Positions 8,544 through 18,334 of a stretch of 64,000 nt of DNA are shown here, one piece after another. Positions within the stretch are counted from its first letter, which is position 1. Every line of letters starts with the position of its first letter. Both the position numbers and the translations under genes were made by a program. Source of the DNA: DATKNA01 sp963755755. Its GTDB lineage: Bacteria; Actinomycetota; Actinomycetes; Actinomycetales; Kineosporiaceae. The stretch spans positions 231,707 through 295,706 of the forward strand of contig CAVWLJ010000009.1 of assembly GCA_963755755.1 (NCBI GenBank), in the 5' to 3' direction. The notes beneath the pieces were generated by a model. It saw only the letters and a program-made list of their open reading frames with translations. It was not told the DNA's origin and did not search any database.

Positions 8544-9508
8544 TCAGCCGGCGTCGAGGATGTCGACGACGAAGACGAGGGTGTCGGTGCCGCGGACGCC
8601 GAAGCTGTCGTTGCCGGCGGCGCCGTAGCCGTCGTCGGGCGGCACCACGAGCAGCACGCGGCTGCCGACCGGCTGCCCGATGAGGCCGCGGTCGAGCCCG
8701 CCGACCACCTGCGCGCGCCCGACGGTGATGGTGGCGGCCTCCCCGCGCCGCCACGAGGAGTCGAACTCCCGGCCGCCGGGCCAGATCACGCCGGCGTACT
8801 GCACGCGCAGCTGCTGCCCCGAGCGCACCTTCGCCCCCCGCCCCACGACGAGCGGCTGGACGACGAGGTGGTCCGGCGGCGCACCCTTGGGCAGCGTGAT
8901 CGTCGGGCCGCCGGAGGACGCTCTCCCGGACGACGGGCAGCCCGGGCTTCGGCGCCACCGGCGTCCCGGTGGCCTTGAGCAGCACGTCGCGCGCGGCCTT
9001 GACGTCGAGGAGCACGACGATCGTGTCGGTCGGCCCGATCCCGGCCGCCGGCTGCCCCTGGACGCCGTAGGCGTCCTTGGGCGCGAGCGCCGCGAGCACG
9101 CGGGACCCGACGGGGACGCCGACGAGCGAGGTCACGATCCCGGGCATCGCCTGCTTGGCGTCGAGGACGAAACTCGGTGGCTTGCTGCCGTACGACGAGA
9201 GGATCTGGTGCCCGTCGGTGCCGTTGATGCCGAGGTAGTCCACCGTCACGCGCTGCCCCGCCTTGACGAGCTGCACCGGTGCCGCGGGCGAGCACACGCC
9301 GCGTCGACGAGGGCACCGAGAACGGCGTCGGCACGCTGACCTTCGGCGTCGCGCCCGGGGCTCCGGTCACCTGGACCGCGCCGAGATCGTTCGTGGTGCG
9401 CGGCACCGAGGTGGACGCCGCGGGCGTGGGCGTGGAGCAGCCGCCTGCGGCGAGGCAGGCGACGGCGGCGAGCGGAGCCAGGGTCCGGCGGAGGGAGGGA
9501 CGTGGCAT
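8544..9508 (-). CDS. Exported lipoprotein with two FKBP domains, two frame breaks
   Basis: About 320 residues. MPRPSLRRTLAPLAAVACL ends in the lipobox LAAGGC, so the protein is probably a membrane-anchored lipoprotein on the outer face. A first, degenerate FKBP-like domain has VKAGQRVTVDYLGINGTDGHQ and ALAPKDAYG. The second, C-terminal domain is canonical: LRVQYAGVIWPGGREFDSSW, VVGGLDRGLIGQPVGSRVLL and LVFVVDILDAG. Frame breaks fall near 9300 and 8920. It follows pafA in the same direction, 41 bp downstream of the pafA stop. Likely an extracytoplasmic folding factor. Confidence 0.85.
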
Positions 9509-9549
9509 GGGGAAGGGAGGCTGTCCTGACGGTCGGAGGGGCGGGCGCG

Positions 9550-10911
9550 TCACATGCTCTGGATGAGCCGCTCCACGCGTTCGTCGACGGCGCGGAACGG
9601 GTCCTTGCACAGCACGGTCCGCTGGGCCTGGTCGTTGAGCTTCAGGTGCACCCAGTCGACCGTGAAGTCGCGCCGGCGCTCCTGCGCGCGCCGGACGAAG
9701 TCGCCCCGGAGCTTGGCGCGGGTGGTCTGCGGGGGCACGGCCGTCGCCTCGAAGACCTCGATGTCCGCGGTCACGCGCTCGACCAGCCCACGCTTCGCGA
9801 GCAGGTAGTAGAGGCCGCGGTCGCGGTGGATGTCGTGGTAGGCGAGGTCGAGCCGGGCGATCCGCGGCGACGAGAGCGGCAGGTCGTGCTTGGCCCGGTA
9901 GCGCTCCACGAGGCGCTGCTTGATGACCCAGTCGATCTCGCGGTCGACGAGGCCGAGGTCGCCGCTGCCGATCGCGCGCAGCGAGCGCTCCCAGAGGTCG
10001 AGCACGCGCTTGATGACGTCGGAGTGCAGCCCGTGCGCGTCGACGAAGTCCTTCGCACGGTCGAGGTACTCCTGCTGGATCTCCAGCGCGCTCGCCTCGC
10101 GCCCGTTCGCCAGGCGCACCCGGCGGCGACCGGTCGGGTCGTGGCTGACCTCGCGGATCGCCCGGATCGGGTTCTCCAGCGTGTGGTCGCGCATGACCAC
10201 GCCGGCCTCGATCATCCGCAGCACGAGGTCGGTGCTGCCGACCTTGAGCAGCGCGGTCGGCTCCGCCATGTTCGAGTCGCCGACGATGACGTGCAGCCGC
10301 CGGTACTTCTCGGCGTCCGCGTGCGGCTCGTCCCGGGTGTTGATGATCGGGCGCGACCGCGTCGTGGCGCTGGAGACGCCCTCCCAGATGTGGTCGGCGC
10401 GCTGCGAGAGGCAGAAGACCGCGCCGCGCGGGGTCTGCAGGACCTTGCCGGCGCCGGCGATGAGCTGGCGGGTGACGAGGAACGGGATGAGGACGTCGGA
10501 GAGCCGGCCGAACTCGCCGTGCCGGCTGACCAGGTAGTTCTCGTGGCAGCCGTAGGAGTTGCCGGCCGAGTCGGTGTTGTTCTTGAAGAGGAACACCTCA
10601 CCGGCGATGCCCTCCTCGTGGAGGCGGCGCTCGGCGTCGACCATCAGGCCCTCGAGGATCCGCTCCCCCGCGCGGTCGTGGACGACGAGCTGGCGCACGT
10701 CGTCGCACTCGGGGGTCGCGTACTCGGGGTGGGACCCGACGTCGAGGTACAGCCGCGCGCCGTTGCGCAGGAAGACGTTGCTCGACCGGCCCCACGAGAC
10801 GACCTTGCGGAACAGGTAGCGGGCCACCTCGTCCGGGGACAGCTTGCGCTGCCCCTCGAAGGCGCACGTGACCCCGAACTCGGTCTCGATGCCGAAGATT
10901 CGGCGGTCCAT
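9550..10911 (-). CDS. pafA: Pup--protein ligase PafA
   Basis: Joins the C-terminal glutamate of Pup to substrate lysines, using ATP. 453 residues of the carboxylate-amine/glutamine-synthetase-like fold. MDRRIFGIETEFGV at the start carries the ATP/Mg-binding glutamates, followed by HPEYATPECDDVRQLV, FKNNTDSAGNSYGCHENYL and INTRDEPHADAEKYRRLHVIVGDSNM. The start at 10911 is preferred to a GTG/ATG three codons upstream because the family begins MDRRIFG. Frame is intact. It follows prcA and completes the prcBA-pafA order. Confidence 0.97.
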   Translation of the reverse strand: MDRRIFGIETEFGVTCAFEGQRKLSPDEVARYLFRKVVSWGRSSNVFLRNGARLYLDVGSHPEYATPECDDVRQLVVHDRAGERILEGLMVDAERRLHEEGIAGEVFLFKNNTDSAGNSYGCHENYLVSRHGEFGRLSDVLIPFLVTRQLIAGAGKVLQTPRGAVFCLSQRADHIWEGVSSATTRSRPIINTRDEPHADAEKYRRLHVIVGDSNMAEPTALLKVGSTDLVLRMIEAGVVMRDHTLENPIRAIREVSHDPTGRRRVRLANGREASALEIQQEYLDRAKDFVDAHGLHSDVIKRVLDLWERSLRAIGSGDLGLVDREIDWVIKQRLVERYRAKHDLPLSSPRIARLDLAYHDIHRDRGLYYLLAKRGLVERVTADIEVFEATAVPPQTTRAKLRGDFVRRAQERRRDFTVDWVHLKLNDQAQRTVLCKDPFRAVDERVERLIQSM

Positions 10912-10918
10912 GGCTCCC

Positions 10919-10924
10919 ACTCTA
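10919..10924 (-). promoter_or_regulatory. pafA -10 box
   Basis: TAGAGT ends 7 nt before the pafA ATG, and the intervening GGGAGCC also contains a weak Shine-Dalgarno. The element could give pafA its own transcript separate from the prc operon. Confidence 0.4.
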
Positions 10925-10995
10925 GGTGTCGGGTCCGACGACGGCAGCGCCCGGTGCTCCCCGAAATGTCACAGCACGTGCCGGAACGATTTCGC

Positions 10996-11821
10996 TCAGC
11001 TGTCGGTCGGTGGCGGGATCGCGCGAGGCTCGGCCAGGGCGCCGGTCGAGGCCTCGCCGTTGCCGGTCAAGGTGTCGTGGATGCCGGGCCGCGCGTCGTC
11101 GGTCGGCGGGACGTCGCTGGTCGGGTCGCCGGGCGAGAGGAGCCGCTCCAGCAGGGAGCCCGGCCAGACGCCGGAAGGCCCGTCGCGGCCGCTGCCGGTC
11201 GAGCACCGCGACCTCGAGCGACGCCGGGCCGAGGTCGGCGGCCTGGCCGCCGTTCGGGTCCCGCGCCAGGAGCTCGACCGCGAGCACCAGCCCCTCGGAG
11301 AGGCTCAGCCCCTCACGCCAGCGCTCCCCCAGCGCCGTCTGGATCTGCTCCGCCTGGCCGCCCATGGCGGCGAAGCCGTCGACGTCCGCGACCGCCCCGT
11401 CGTAGCTGATCCGGTAGATCTGGTCGGCCGCCTGCGTGGCGCCGACCTCGGCGATGGTCAGCTCGACCTCGAACGGCTTGGGCTCGGTGGTGAAGACGCT
11501 GCCCAGGGTCTGCGCGTAGATGTTCGCGAGCCCGCGGGCACTGACGTCGGCGCGGTCGTAGGAGTAGCCGCGCAGGTCGGCGTACCGGACGCCGGCCACG
11601 CGCAGGTTCTCGAACTCGTTGTACTTGCCGACGGCGGCGAACGCGATGCGGTCGTAGATCTCGCTGATCTTGTGCAGCGCGCGGGGGTTGTCGGCGACGA
11701 ACACGATGCCCGCGTCGTAGGAGAGGACGACGACGGAGCGGCCGCGCGCGATGCCCTTGCGGGCGAAGTCCGCCCGGTCCTTCATGAGCTGCTCGGGCGA
11801 GACGTACACGGGCATCGTCAT
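10996..11821 (-). CDS. prcA: 20S proteasome alpha subunit PrcA, one frame break
   Basis: Forms the outer rings of the 20S core and gates substrate entry. N-terminus MTMPVYVSPEQLMKDRADFA, then KGIARGRSVVVLSYDAGIVFVADN and the alpha-subunit HKISEIYDRIAFAAVGKYNEF. One extra C near 11160 breaks the frame just after RRAFRRLAG; removing it gives the usual tail SLLERLLSPGDPTSDVPP ending at the TGA at 10996. The ATG overlaps the prcB stop (ATGA), so the two are coupled for 1:1 synthesis. Confidence 0.95.
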
Positions 11822-12654
11822 CGGGCTTCGATCTCCTTGCGCACGCCGGCCACGGCGCTGGCGGCCGCGCCGCCCACCTCGGCCTCGGGAACGCGGACGT
11901 ACCCGGCGTCCGTCACCGTCGCGACGACGGGGTAGATGTGGCGCAGCTGATCGGGGCCGCCGGTGGCGGAGTCGTCGTCCGCCGCGTCGAAGAGCGCCTC
12001 GACGGCCACGGACACCGCCTGCGCGGCGTCCATGCCCGGCCGCCAGCGCTTCTTCAGCGAGCCTCGCGCGAACACCGAGCCCGACCCGACGCTGTGGTGG
12101 TCGTGCTCCTCGTACCGGCCGCCGGTCACGTCGTAGCTGAAGATGCGCCCGATCCGGCGGTCGAGGTCGTAACCCGCGAACAGCGGCACGACCGCGAGGC
12201 CCTGCATCGCGAGCCCGAGGTTCTGCCGGATCATCGCCGACAGCCGGTTGGCCTTGCCGTCGAGGGAGAGCAGCGCGCCCTCGATCTTCTCGTAGTGCTC
12301 GAGCTCCACCTGGAACAACCGGACGAGTTCGACGGCGATGCCGGCCGTGCCGGCGATCCCGACGCAGGAGTACTCGTCCGCCGGGTACACCTTCTCGATC
12401 TCGCGGTGCGCGATGAGATTGCCCATCGTCGCTCGCCGGTCGCCGGCCATGACCACCCCGCCGTCGAACGAGAGCGCGACGATGGTCGTGCCGTGCGGCA
12501 CCTCCGGCACCGTTCCCGGCGGCAGCGTGCGGCCGCCCGGCAGCAGGTGCGCGGCGTGCGCGCCGAGGAACTCGGTGAACGAGGAGGACCCCGGGGTCAG
12601 GAAGGCGGCCGGGAGTCTCCCGGTACCGCCCGCCCGGTCCGCAGCGTCGATCAC
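11818..12654 (-). CDS. prcB: 20S proteasome beta subunit PrcB
   Basis: Catalytic Ntn-hydrolase subunit. 278 residues from a GTG that overlaps the pup stop (GTGA). A propeptide of about 55 residues ends PEVPHG, and cleavage before Thr56 (TTIVALSF) exposes the catalytic threonine. Lys and Asp of the active site lie in GGVVMAGDRRATMGN and YPADEYSCVGIAGTAGIAVE. GGPDQLRHIYPVVATV is typical of the C-terminal part. Frame is intact. Confidence 0.97.
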   Translation of the reverse strand: MIDAADRAGGTGRLPAAFLTPGSSSFTEFLGAHAAHLLPGGRTLPPGTVPEVPHGTTIVALSFDGGVVMAGDRRATMGNLIAHREIEKVYPADEYSCVGIAGTAGIAVELVRLFQVELEHYEKIEGALLSLDGKANRLSAMIRQNLGLAMQGLAVVPLFAGYDLDRRIGRIFSYDVTGGRYEEHDHHSVGSGSVFARGSLKKRWRPGMDAAQAVSVAVEALFDAADDDSATGGPDQLRHIYPVVATVTDAGYVRVPEAEVGGAAASAVAGVRKEIEAR

Positions 12655-12842
12655 TGGCCGCCCTTCTGCACGAATCCCTTGACGAACTCCTCGGCGTTGC
12701 TCTCGAGCACGTCGTCGATCTCGTCGAGGATCGCGTCGACGTCGTCGTCCTTGACCTGGGCCGTCGACGCCGGCGGCGGCGCGGGAGCCTCGTCGGGGTC
12801 GTCTCCCCGGTCGCGCGGGCGTTGCTGGTCCTGCTCCGACAT
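12651..12842 (-). CDS. pup: Prokaryotic ubiquitin-like protein Pup
   Basis: 63-residue modifier tagged onto substrates. The acidic disordered body MSEQDQQRPRDRGDDPDEAP leads to the Mpa-binding helix DDVDAILDEIDDVLESNAEEFV and the C-terminal KGGQ. The terminal glutamine requires deamidation by Dop before ligation. GGAGGAGGC lies about 6 nt before the ATG. It is the first gene of pup-prcB-prcA. Confidence 0.98.
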   Translation of the reverse strand: MSEQDQQRPRDRGDDPDEAPAPPPASTAQVKDDDVDAILDEIDDVLESNAEEFVKGFVQKGGQ

Positions 12843-13022
12843 CTGAAGCCTCCTCCTCGGCGATGGAACGCGCCGTTCCCCTGATCCTAGGTGGCGCGTC
12901 CCCCCGGGTTGCCCAGCGACTCCGCTCCACTCCGCCGAGGGCGGACGTCCGCCGCACCCGTCGGGCCCGGCTCGCGCGCTCCGGCCGGACACGCTCGTCC
13001 GAGGCGGAGCGGGGAGGGCCGC

Positions 13023-14540
13023 TCAGCGCGACAGGGCGTCGACGAGGTCGGCCGCCGTCGCGGAGCGGTCGATGAGGGAGCCGACGTGCTCCCGCGTCCC
13101 CCGCGACGGGTCGAGCGTCGGCACCCGCTGCAGCGCGCCCCGCCCCGGGATGTCGAAGATGACGGAGTCCCACGACGCCGCCGCGACGTTCTCGCCGTAC
13201 TTGGCCAGGCAGCGGCCGCGGAAGTACGCGCGGGTGTCCTCCGGCGGTTCCTCGACGGCGCGCTCGATGTCGGCGTCGCTGACGATCCGGTCCACCTGCC
13301 CGCGCGCCGCGAGCCGGTGGTAGAGCCCCTTCTCCGGCCGGACGTCGGACCACTGCAGGTCGATCAGCTGCAGCCGGGCGGCGTCCCAGGACAGGTTCTC
13401 CCGCTGCCGGAACCCCTCGAGCAGCCGCTGCTTGGCCACCCAGTCGAGCTCGCGGGCGCACTCCGACGGGTCCTTCTCCAGCCGGGCCAGCACGCTCTCC
13501 CACCGGAGCATGACGTCCTTGGTCAGCACGTCGAGGTCGCTGCCGTAGCGGTCGTCGAGGTAGGCGTGCACCTGCTCGAGGAACATCCACTGCAGCTGGA
13601 CGGCGGTGGCGCTCCGGCCGTCGCGCAGCTTGAGGGTGGTGCGCAGGGACGGGTCGTGCGAGACGGCGTGCAGCGCGGTGACCGGGCGGTCGACCCACAG
13701 GTCGGCGGAGAAGCCCTTCTCCTCGATGAGGTCGAGCACGAGCGCCGTCGTCCCGGTCTTGAGGTACGTCGCGACCTCGCACATGGTCGCGTCACCGATG
13801 ATCACATGCAGTCGCCGGAACCGGTCGGCGCTGGCGTGCGGCTCGTCCCGGGTGTTGATGATCGGCCGCTTGAGCGTCGTCTCGAGCCCGACCTCGACCT
13901 CGAAGAAGTCCGCGCGCTGGCTGATCTGGAAGCCGACGCCGGCGCCGTCCTGCCCCAGGCCCACCCGGCCGGCACCGGCGAACACCTGGCGGGAGACGAA
14001 GAACGGCGTGAGGTACCGGACGATGTCCGCGAACGGCGTCTCCCGGCGCATGAGGTAGTTCTCGTGGGTGCCGTAGGAGACGCCTTTGTTGTCGGTGTTG
14101 TTCTTGTAGAGGTTGACGGCGGGCAGCCCCGGGGCGGCGGCGAGCCTGCGCGCCGCCGCGAGCATGACGAGCTCCCCCGCCTTGTCCCACAGGACGACGT
14201 CGCGCGGGTTCGAGACCTCCGGCGAGGAGTACTCGGGGTGCGCGTGGTCGACGTAGAGCCGCGCGCCGTTGGTGAGGATGACGTTGGCGAGGCCGGGGTC
14301 GTCGGTGACGTCGGTGAGCTGGCTGGGGTCCGCCGCGTCGCGGGTGAGCTCCCAGCCGCGGGCGTCGCGCAGCGGCGCCTCGTCCTCGTAGTCCCAGCGC
14401 GCCCGCCCGGCACGGTGCCCGAGCGGTGCCGCGTAGGCGTTGACGACCTGGCTGGAGAGGAGCATCGCGTTGGCGGTCGGGTCGCCGGGCGCGGAGACCC
14501 CGTACTCGGTCTCGATGCCCATCACCCGGCGTGCGCTCAT
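13023..14540 (-). CDS. dop: Pup deamidase/depupylase Dop
   Basis: Deamidates the C-terminal glutamine of Pup and removes Pup from substrates. 505 residues, homologous to PafA. MGIETEYGVSAPGDPTANAML near the start carries the catalytic glutamate and the Dop-specific insertion around 40-80. Further motifs are HPEYSSPEVSNPRDVVLW, YKNNTDNKGVSYGTHENYL and INTRDEPHASADRFRRLHVIIGDATM. Frame is intact. It is separated from pup by 180 bp that holds no gene and probably the pup promoter. Confidence 0.97.
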   Translation of the reverse strand: MSARRVMGIETEYGVSAPGDPTANAMLLSSQVVNAYAAPLGHRAGRARWDYEDEAPLRDARGWELTRDAADPSQLTDVTDDPGLANVILTNGARLYVDHAHPEYSSPEVSNPRDVVLWDKAGELVMLAAARRLAAAPGLPAVNLYKNNTDNKGVSYGTHENYLMRRETPFADIVRYLTPFFVSRQVFAGAGRVGLGQDGAGVGFQISQRADFFEVEVGLETTLKRPIINTRDEPHASADRFRRLHVIIGDATMCEVATYLKTGTTALVLDLIEEKGFSADLWVDRPVTALHAVSHDPSLRTTLKLRDGRSATAVQLQWMFLEQVHAYLDDRYGSDLDVLTKDVMLRWESVLARLEKDPSECARELDWVAKQRLLEGFRQRENLSWDAARLQLIDLQWSDVRPEKGLYHRLAARGQVDRIVSDADIERAVEEPPEDTRAYFRGRCLAKYGENVAAASWDSVIFDIPGRGALQRVPTLDPSRGTREHVGSLIDRSATAADLVDALSR

Positions 14541-14545
14541 GCCCG

Positions 14546-14560
14546 CAGCCTACGAGGCTG
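14546..14560 (-). promoter_or_regulatory. dop -10 box inside a short palindrome
   Basis: On the minus strand TAGGCT ends 6 nt before the dop ATG. The box lies inside CAGCCTACGAGGCTG, a perfect 6+3+6 palindrome, in the 54-bp divergent gap between dop and the aldo/keto reductase. The palindrome may be a repressor site or a coincidence of the -10 sequence. Confidence 0.4.
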
Positions 14561-14594
14561 TTCCCGACGAGACCGCGAGAGGGGACGGACGACC

Positions 14595-15629
14595 ATGGAG
14601 TACCGCACGCTCGGAGGCAGTGGCGCCGTCGTGTCGAGCTACGCGATCGGCACGATGACGTTCGGCGCGGAGACGCCGGAGGAGGAGGCCCACACCCAGC
14701 TCGACACGTTCGTCGAGGCCGGGGGCACGCTCGTGGACACCGCGGACGTCTACGCCGGCGGCGTCTCGGAGGAGATCGTCGGCCGCTGGCTCTCGACCCG
14801 GCCGGCGGACGTCCGCGACCGGGTCGTCCTGGCCACCAAGGGACGGTTCCCCACCGGGCCCGGTCCCAACGACCTGGGCCTCTCCCGGCGGCACCTGCGC
14901 CGGGCCCTCGAGGCCTCGCTGCGCCGCCTCGGGGTGGATCACGTCGACCTCTACCAGGTGCACGCCTGGGACCCGTGGACGCCGCCCGAGGAGTGGCTGC
15001 GGTTCCTGGACGACGCGGTGCGCTCCGGCCTGATCGCCTACCCCGGTCTGTCGAACCACACCGGCTGGCAGGTGCAGAAGGTCGTCGACATCGCCGACTT
15101 CGCCGGGCTCGCCCGGCCGGTCACCCTGCAGCCGCAGTACAACCTGCTCGTCCGGGAGATCGAGTGGGAGATCGTGCCGGTCTGCCTCTCCGAGGGCCTG
15201 GGGCTGCTCCCGTGGTCGCCGCTGGGCGGAGGCTGGCTGACGGGCAAGTACAGCCGTGACCAGGCGCCGACCGGGGCGACCCGGCTGGGCGAGAACCCGG
15301 ACCGCGGGGTCGAGGCGTACGGGCGCCGCAGCGCGGTGGAACGCACCTGGGACGTCGTCGCCGCCGTGCAGAAGGTCGCCGAGGGGCGCGGCGTCTCGAT
15401 GGCGCAGGTGGCGCTGGCCTGGCTGCACGACCGCCCGGCGGTGACGTCGGTCATCCTCGGCGCGAGGACCGTCGACCAGCTGCGCGACAACCTCGGCGCC
15501 GCCGGCCTGCACCTCAGCGCGGAGGAGAGCGAGGCGCTCGACGCCGCCAGCGATCCCGGGGCTGCCGACTACCCCTACGGCGAGCCCGGCGTCCAGCAGC
15601 GGTCCCGCAAGCTGGAGGGCGGCCGCTAG
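14595..15629 (+). CDS. Aldo/keto reductase
   Basis: NADPH-dependent oxidoreductase of the AKR TIM-barrel fold, 344 residues. It begins MEYRTLGGSGAVVSSYAIGTMTFG. The catalytic tetrad is visible as Asp and Tyr in DTADVYAGG, Lys in LATKGRF and His in LYQVHAW. LPWSPLGGGWLTGKY and SVILGARTVDQLRDNL are the cofactor-binding region. Divergent from dop and with an intact frame. The substrate is unknown; it resembles the YajO/YghZ-like group and is related to the reductase at 39210. Confidence 0.9.
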   Translation: MEYRTLGGSGAVVSSYAIGTMTFGAETPEEEAHTQLDTFVEAGGTLVDTADVYAGGVSEEIVGRWLSTRPADVRDRVVLATKGRFPTGPGPNDLGLSRRHLRRALEASLRRLGVDHVDLYQVHAWDPWTPPEEWLRFLDDAVRSGLIAYPGLSNHTGWQVQKVVDIADFAGLARPVTLQPQYNLLVREIEWEIVPVCLSEGLGLLPWSPLGGGWLTGKYSRDQAPTGATRLGENPDRGVEAYGRRSAVERTWDVVAAVQKVAEGRGVSMAQVALAWLHDRPAVTSVILGARTVDQLRDNLGAAGLHLSAEESEALDAASDPGAADYPYGEPGVQQRSRKLEGGR

Positions 15630-15676
15630 GCGGTTGCGCCCTCAGGTCCGCTCCGCACCCTGCCGAGACGTGAGGG

Positions 15677-17145
15677 GTGGGTGCGGTGCGGCGGCGGGCT
15701 TGGCTCGCCCTCCTGGCCGCCGGGCCGGTCTGGGCCCTGGCGTACCTCGCCGCTGCCCAGGCACGGCCTGCTCAGCGACGTCCTCGACGACATCGGGCGG
15801 CTTCGTCTGCGCCGCGGCCGTCGTCCTCGGCGTCCGCCTGCACCGGCCCGCCCGGCCCGGCGCCGTGGCTGTTCTTCGCCGGCGCGCAACTGTGCTCCGG
15901 CGCCGGCGACGTGCTGTGGAGCGTCTACGAGGAGGTCCTGCACGACGACCCCTTCCCGAGCCTGGCGGACGTGCTCTACCTGGCCTCCTACCCGCTCTTC
16001 ACCGCAGGCCTGTTCCTGCTGGCGCGGCGCCGCGCCGCCGAGCGGGACATCGGCGGCCTGCTCGACGCGGGCATCGTCTCGGCGGGCCTGGGCCTGCTGT
16101 CCTGGACCGTCCTCATGCGGCCGATCGCCGCGGACGACACGCTCTCGCTCACCGGGCAGCTGGTGTCGCTGGCCTATCCGCTGGCGGACGTCGTCCTCAT
16201 CGCCGTGCTCGCCCGGCTCCTGACCACCCAGGGCGCCCGGACGGCGGGGTTCCGGCTGCTCACCGCCTCGCTGCTGCTCGTGCTCGCCGCCGACGTCGGC
16301 TTCGCCGTGCTCAGCACCGTCGCCTCCTACGACGGCGGCGCCCTCGACACGCTGTGGATCCTCGGCTACGCGTGCTGTGGCGCGGCGGCGCTGCACCCCT
16401 CCATGCGCGACGTCGGCGACCCGGGGACGGCGGTGGCACGGCGGCTCACCTTCCGCCGGTTCGCGCTGCTCGGCATGACGACGCTCGTCGCACCGGTGGT
16501 GCTCGCCGAACAGGGGCTCACCGATCCCACCGGCATCGACTGGCGCGGCGTCACGATCGGGGCGCTCGTCCTCGACCTGCTCATCCTCGCCCGGGTCTGG
16601 ACCCTCGTCGTCCAGGTCCAGGACCAGTCGGTGCAGCTCGCGGCGCTGGCGCACAGCGACCCGCTGACCGGGTCGGCGAACCGGCGCACCTGGGACCTGG
16701 CGGTCCCGCTGGCGATGTCCGCGGCGGCGCGCTCCGGCGCGTCGCTCGTCGTGGCCATGCTCGATCTCGATCACTTCAAGGACTTCAACGACCGCTACGG
16801 CCACCAGGCGGGCGACCGCCTGCTCAAGGAGGCGACCGCGGCCTGGAAGTCGCTGCTGCGCGCCGAGGACCTGCTCGCCCGCTACGGCGGGGAGGAGTTC
16901 TGCGTGCTCATGACGGGCGCGAGCGCCGGGGAGGCGGCCGCCAGCCTGCGAGCGGCTCAACTCCGCGACGCCGCAGGGGGCAGACCTTCTCGGTGGGCAT
17001 CGCGGTGTGGGACGGCGCGGAGTCGCCCGAGGAACTGCTCGACCGCGCGGACAGCGCGCTCTATGCCGCCAAGCGCGCAGGGCGTGACCGGGTCGTCGTG
17101 GCCGGCGCGGCCGGCGCTCAGGACCGCGCGACCTCGAGGTCGTAG
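15677..17145 (+). CDS. Membrane diguanylate cyclase (GGDEF), several frame breaks
   Basis: About 490 residues: an N-terminal module of some eight to nine membrane helices, then a GGDEF domain from about residue 330 (LAHSDPLTGSANRR, LDLDHFKDFNDRYGHQAGD). The active site is GGEEF (RYGGEEFCVLMTG), so cyclase activity is likely. RAED five residues before it is an intact inhibitory I-site. The frame breaks three times between about 15760 and 15860 and once near 16975. GTG starts at 15677 and 15686 are both possible. The 3' end overlaps the convergent exonuclease gene by 28 bp. Confidence 0.88.
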
Positions 17146-17935
17146 CGCACGAGGACGGGCGCGTGGTCGCTCCAGCGCTCCCGGTAGCTCGGCGCCCGGT
17201 CGATCTCGGCCTTGACCGCCCGCGCCGCCAACCCCGGCGAGGCGATCTGGTAGTCGATCCGCCAGCCCGAGTCGAGGTCGAAGGCCTTCCCGCGCCATGA
17301 CCACCACGAGTAGGGCCCGGGTCCCTCGCCCGCGAGCGACCGGACGACGTCGACCCAGCCGAGCTCTCCCGAGGAGCCGGTCGAACCAGGCGCGCTCCTC
17401 CGGCAGGAACCCGGACTTGCGCAGGTTGCCGCGCCAGTTCTTGAGGTCCGCCTCCCGGTGGGCGACGTTGAGGTCGCCGGTCAGGAGGACGTGCCGCCCG
17501 TCGGCCACCAGCGTGGTCAGCCGCGCCTCGACGGCCGCGAGGAAGGCCGTCTTCTCGTCCTGCCGCGGCGTGCCCGCCTCGCCGGTGTGCACGTAGGCGG
17601 AGATCACGGTCAGCAGCCGGTCCTCCACCGCCAGGTCGGCCTCGACCCAGCGGCCGGCGCCGTCGAAGTCGGCGTCCCGCACGGCCGGCAGGCCGACCCG
17701 GACGGCCTCGAGCGGTGTGCGGGCGGCGACCGCGACTCCCGCGCGCCCCTTGCGCCGAGGCCTCCTCGTGCACGGTGTGCCACCCGTCGCCGAGGGCCAC
17801 GGCGAGGTCGTCGTCGCCGGCCCGCACCTCTTGAAGGCACAGCACGTCGGGACGCCGTTCGGCGAGCCAGGCGGGCATGCCTCGCCGGACCGCCGCCCGG
17901 ACGCCGTTGACGTTCACGGACGCGACGGTCAGCAC
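17118..17935 (-). CDS. xthA: Exodeoxyribonuclease III, two frame breaks
   Basis: AP endonuclease and 3'-5' exonuclease for base-excision repair, about 271 residues. LTVASVNVNGVRAAVRRG opens the protein. The metal-binding glutamate is in LCLQEVRA, the active-site Asp/Asn pair is in LTGDLNVAHRE, and the catalytic histidine is in SDHAPVLVRYDLEVARS at the end. Breaks near 17750 (extra C) and 17365 (extra A) are both single insertions. Start is GTG 17935; the DUF3054 gene begins 34 bp away on the other strand. Confidence 0.92.
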
Positions 17936-17968
17936 GGGCCCGATCCTGTCAGGTGACACGATGGGCGG

Positions 17969-18334
17969 GTGCGTTCCCGCCCCGCCGCCGTCGCCGCCGA
18001 TCTCGTCGCCGTCCTCGTGTTCGTCCTGCTCGGGCGGCGCTCCCACGACGAGGGCTCCGCGATCGCCGGCACGGTCGCCACGGCGTGGCCGTTCGTGACC
18101 GGCACGCTCGTCGGCGAGGGCGTGGTCGTCCTGCGGCGGCAGCGGCCGGACTCGCTCGCCGCCGGCGCCGTGGTGACGGCCGGCGCCGTCGTCGTCGGGA
18201 TGGGGCTGCGCCGGCTCTCCGGCGGCGGGACGCCGGTGTCGTTCGTCGTCGTCGCCACGACCTTCCTCGCGCTGTTCCTCCTGGGCTGGCGGCTCGGCGC
18301 CCGGCTCCTCGCCCGGCGCCGGGCGGTGGCGTGA
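17969..18334 (+). CDS. DUF3054 family membrane protein
   Basis: 121 residues from a GTG start, with four predicted membrane segments (AADLVAVLVFVLLG, ATAWPFVTGTLVGEGV, AAGAVVTAGAVVVGMGL, FVVVATTFLALFLLGW). The family is widespread in actinobacteria and has no assigned function. Its stop overlaps the start of the Nudix gene (GTGA), so the two are coupled. Confidence 0.85.
   Translation: MRSRPAAVAADLVAVLVFVLLGRRSHDEGSAIAGTVATAWPFVTGTLVGEGVVVLRRQRPDSLAAGAVVTAGAVVVGMGLRRLSGGGTPVSFVVVATTFLALFLLGWRLGARLLARRRAVA

Noticed and set aside
11818..13782. Fusion of the PrcB frame with upstream sequence opposite dop and pup
   Set aside because: The extension is the open complement of dop in another frame; prcB starts at the GTG overlapping pup.
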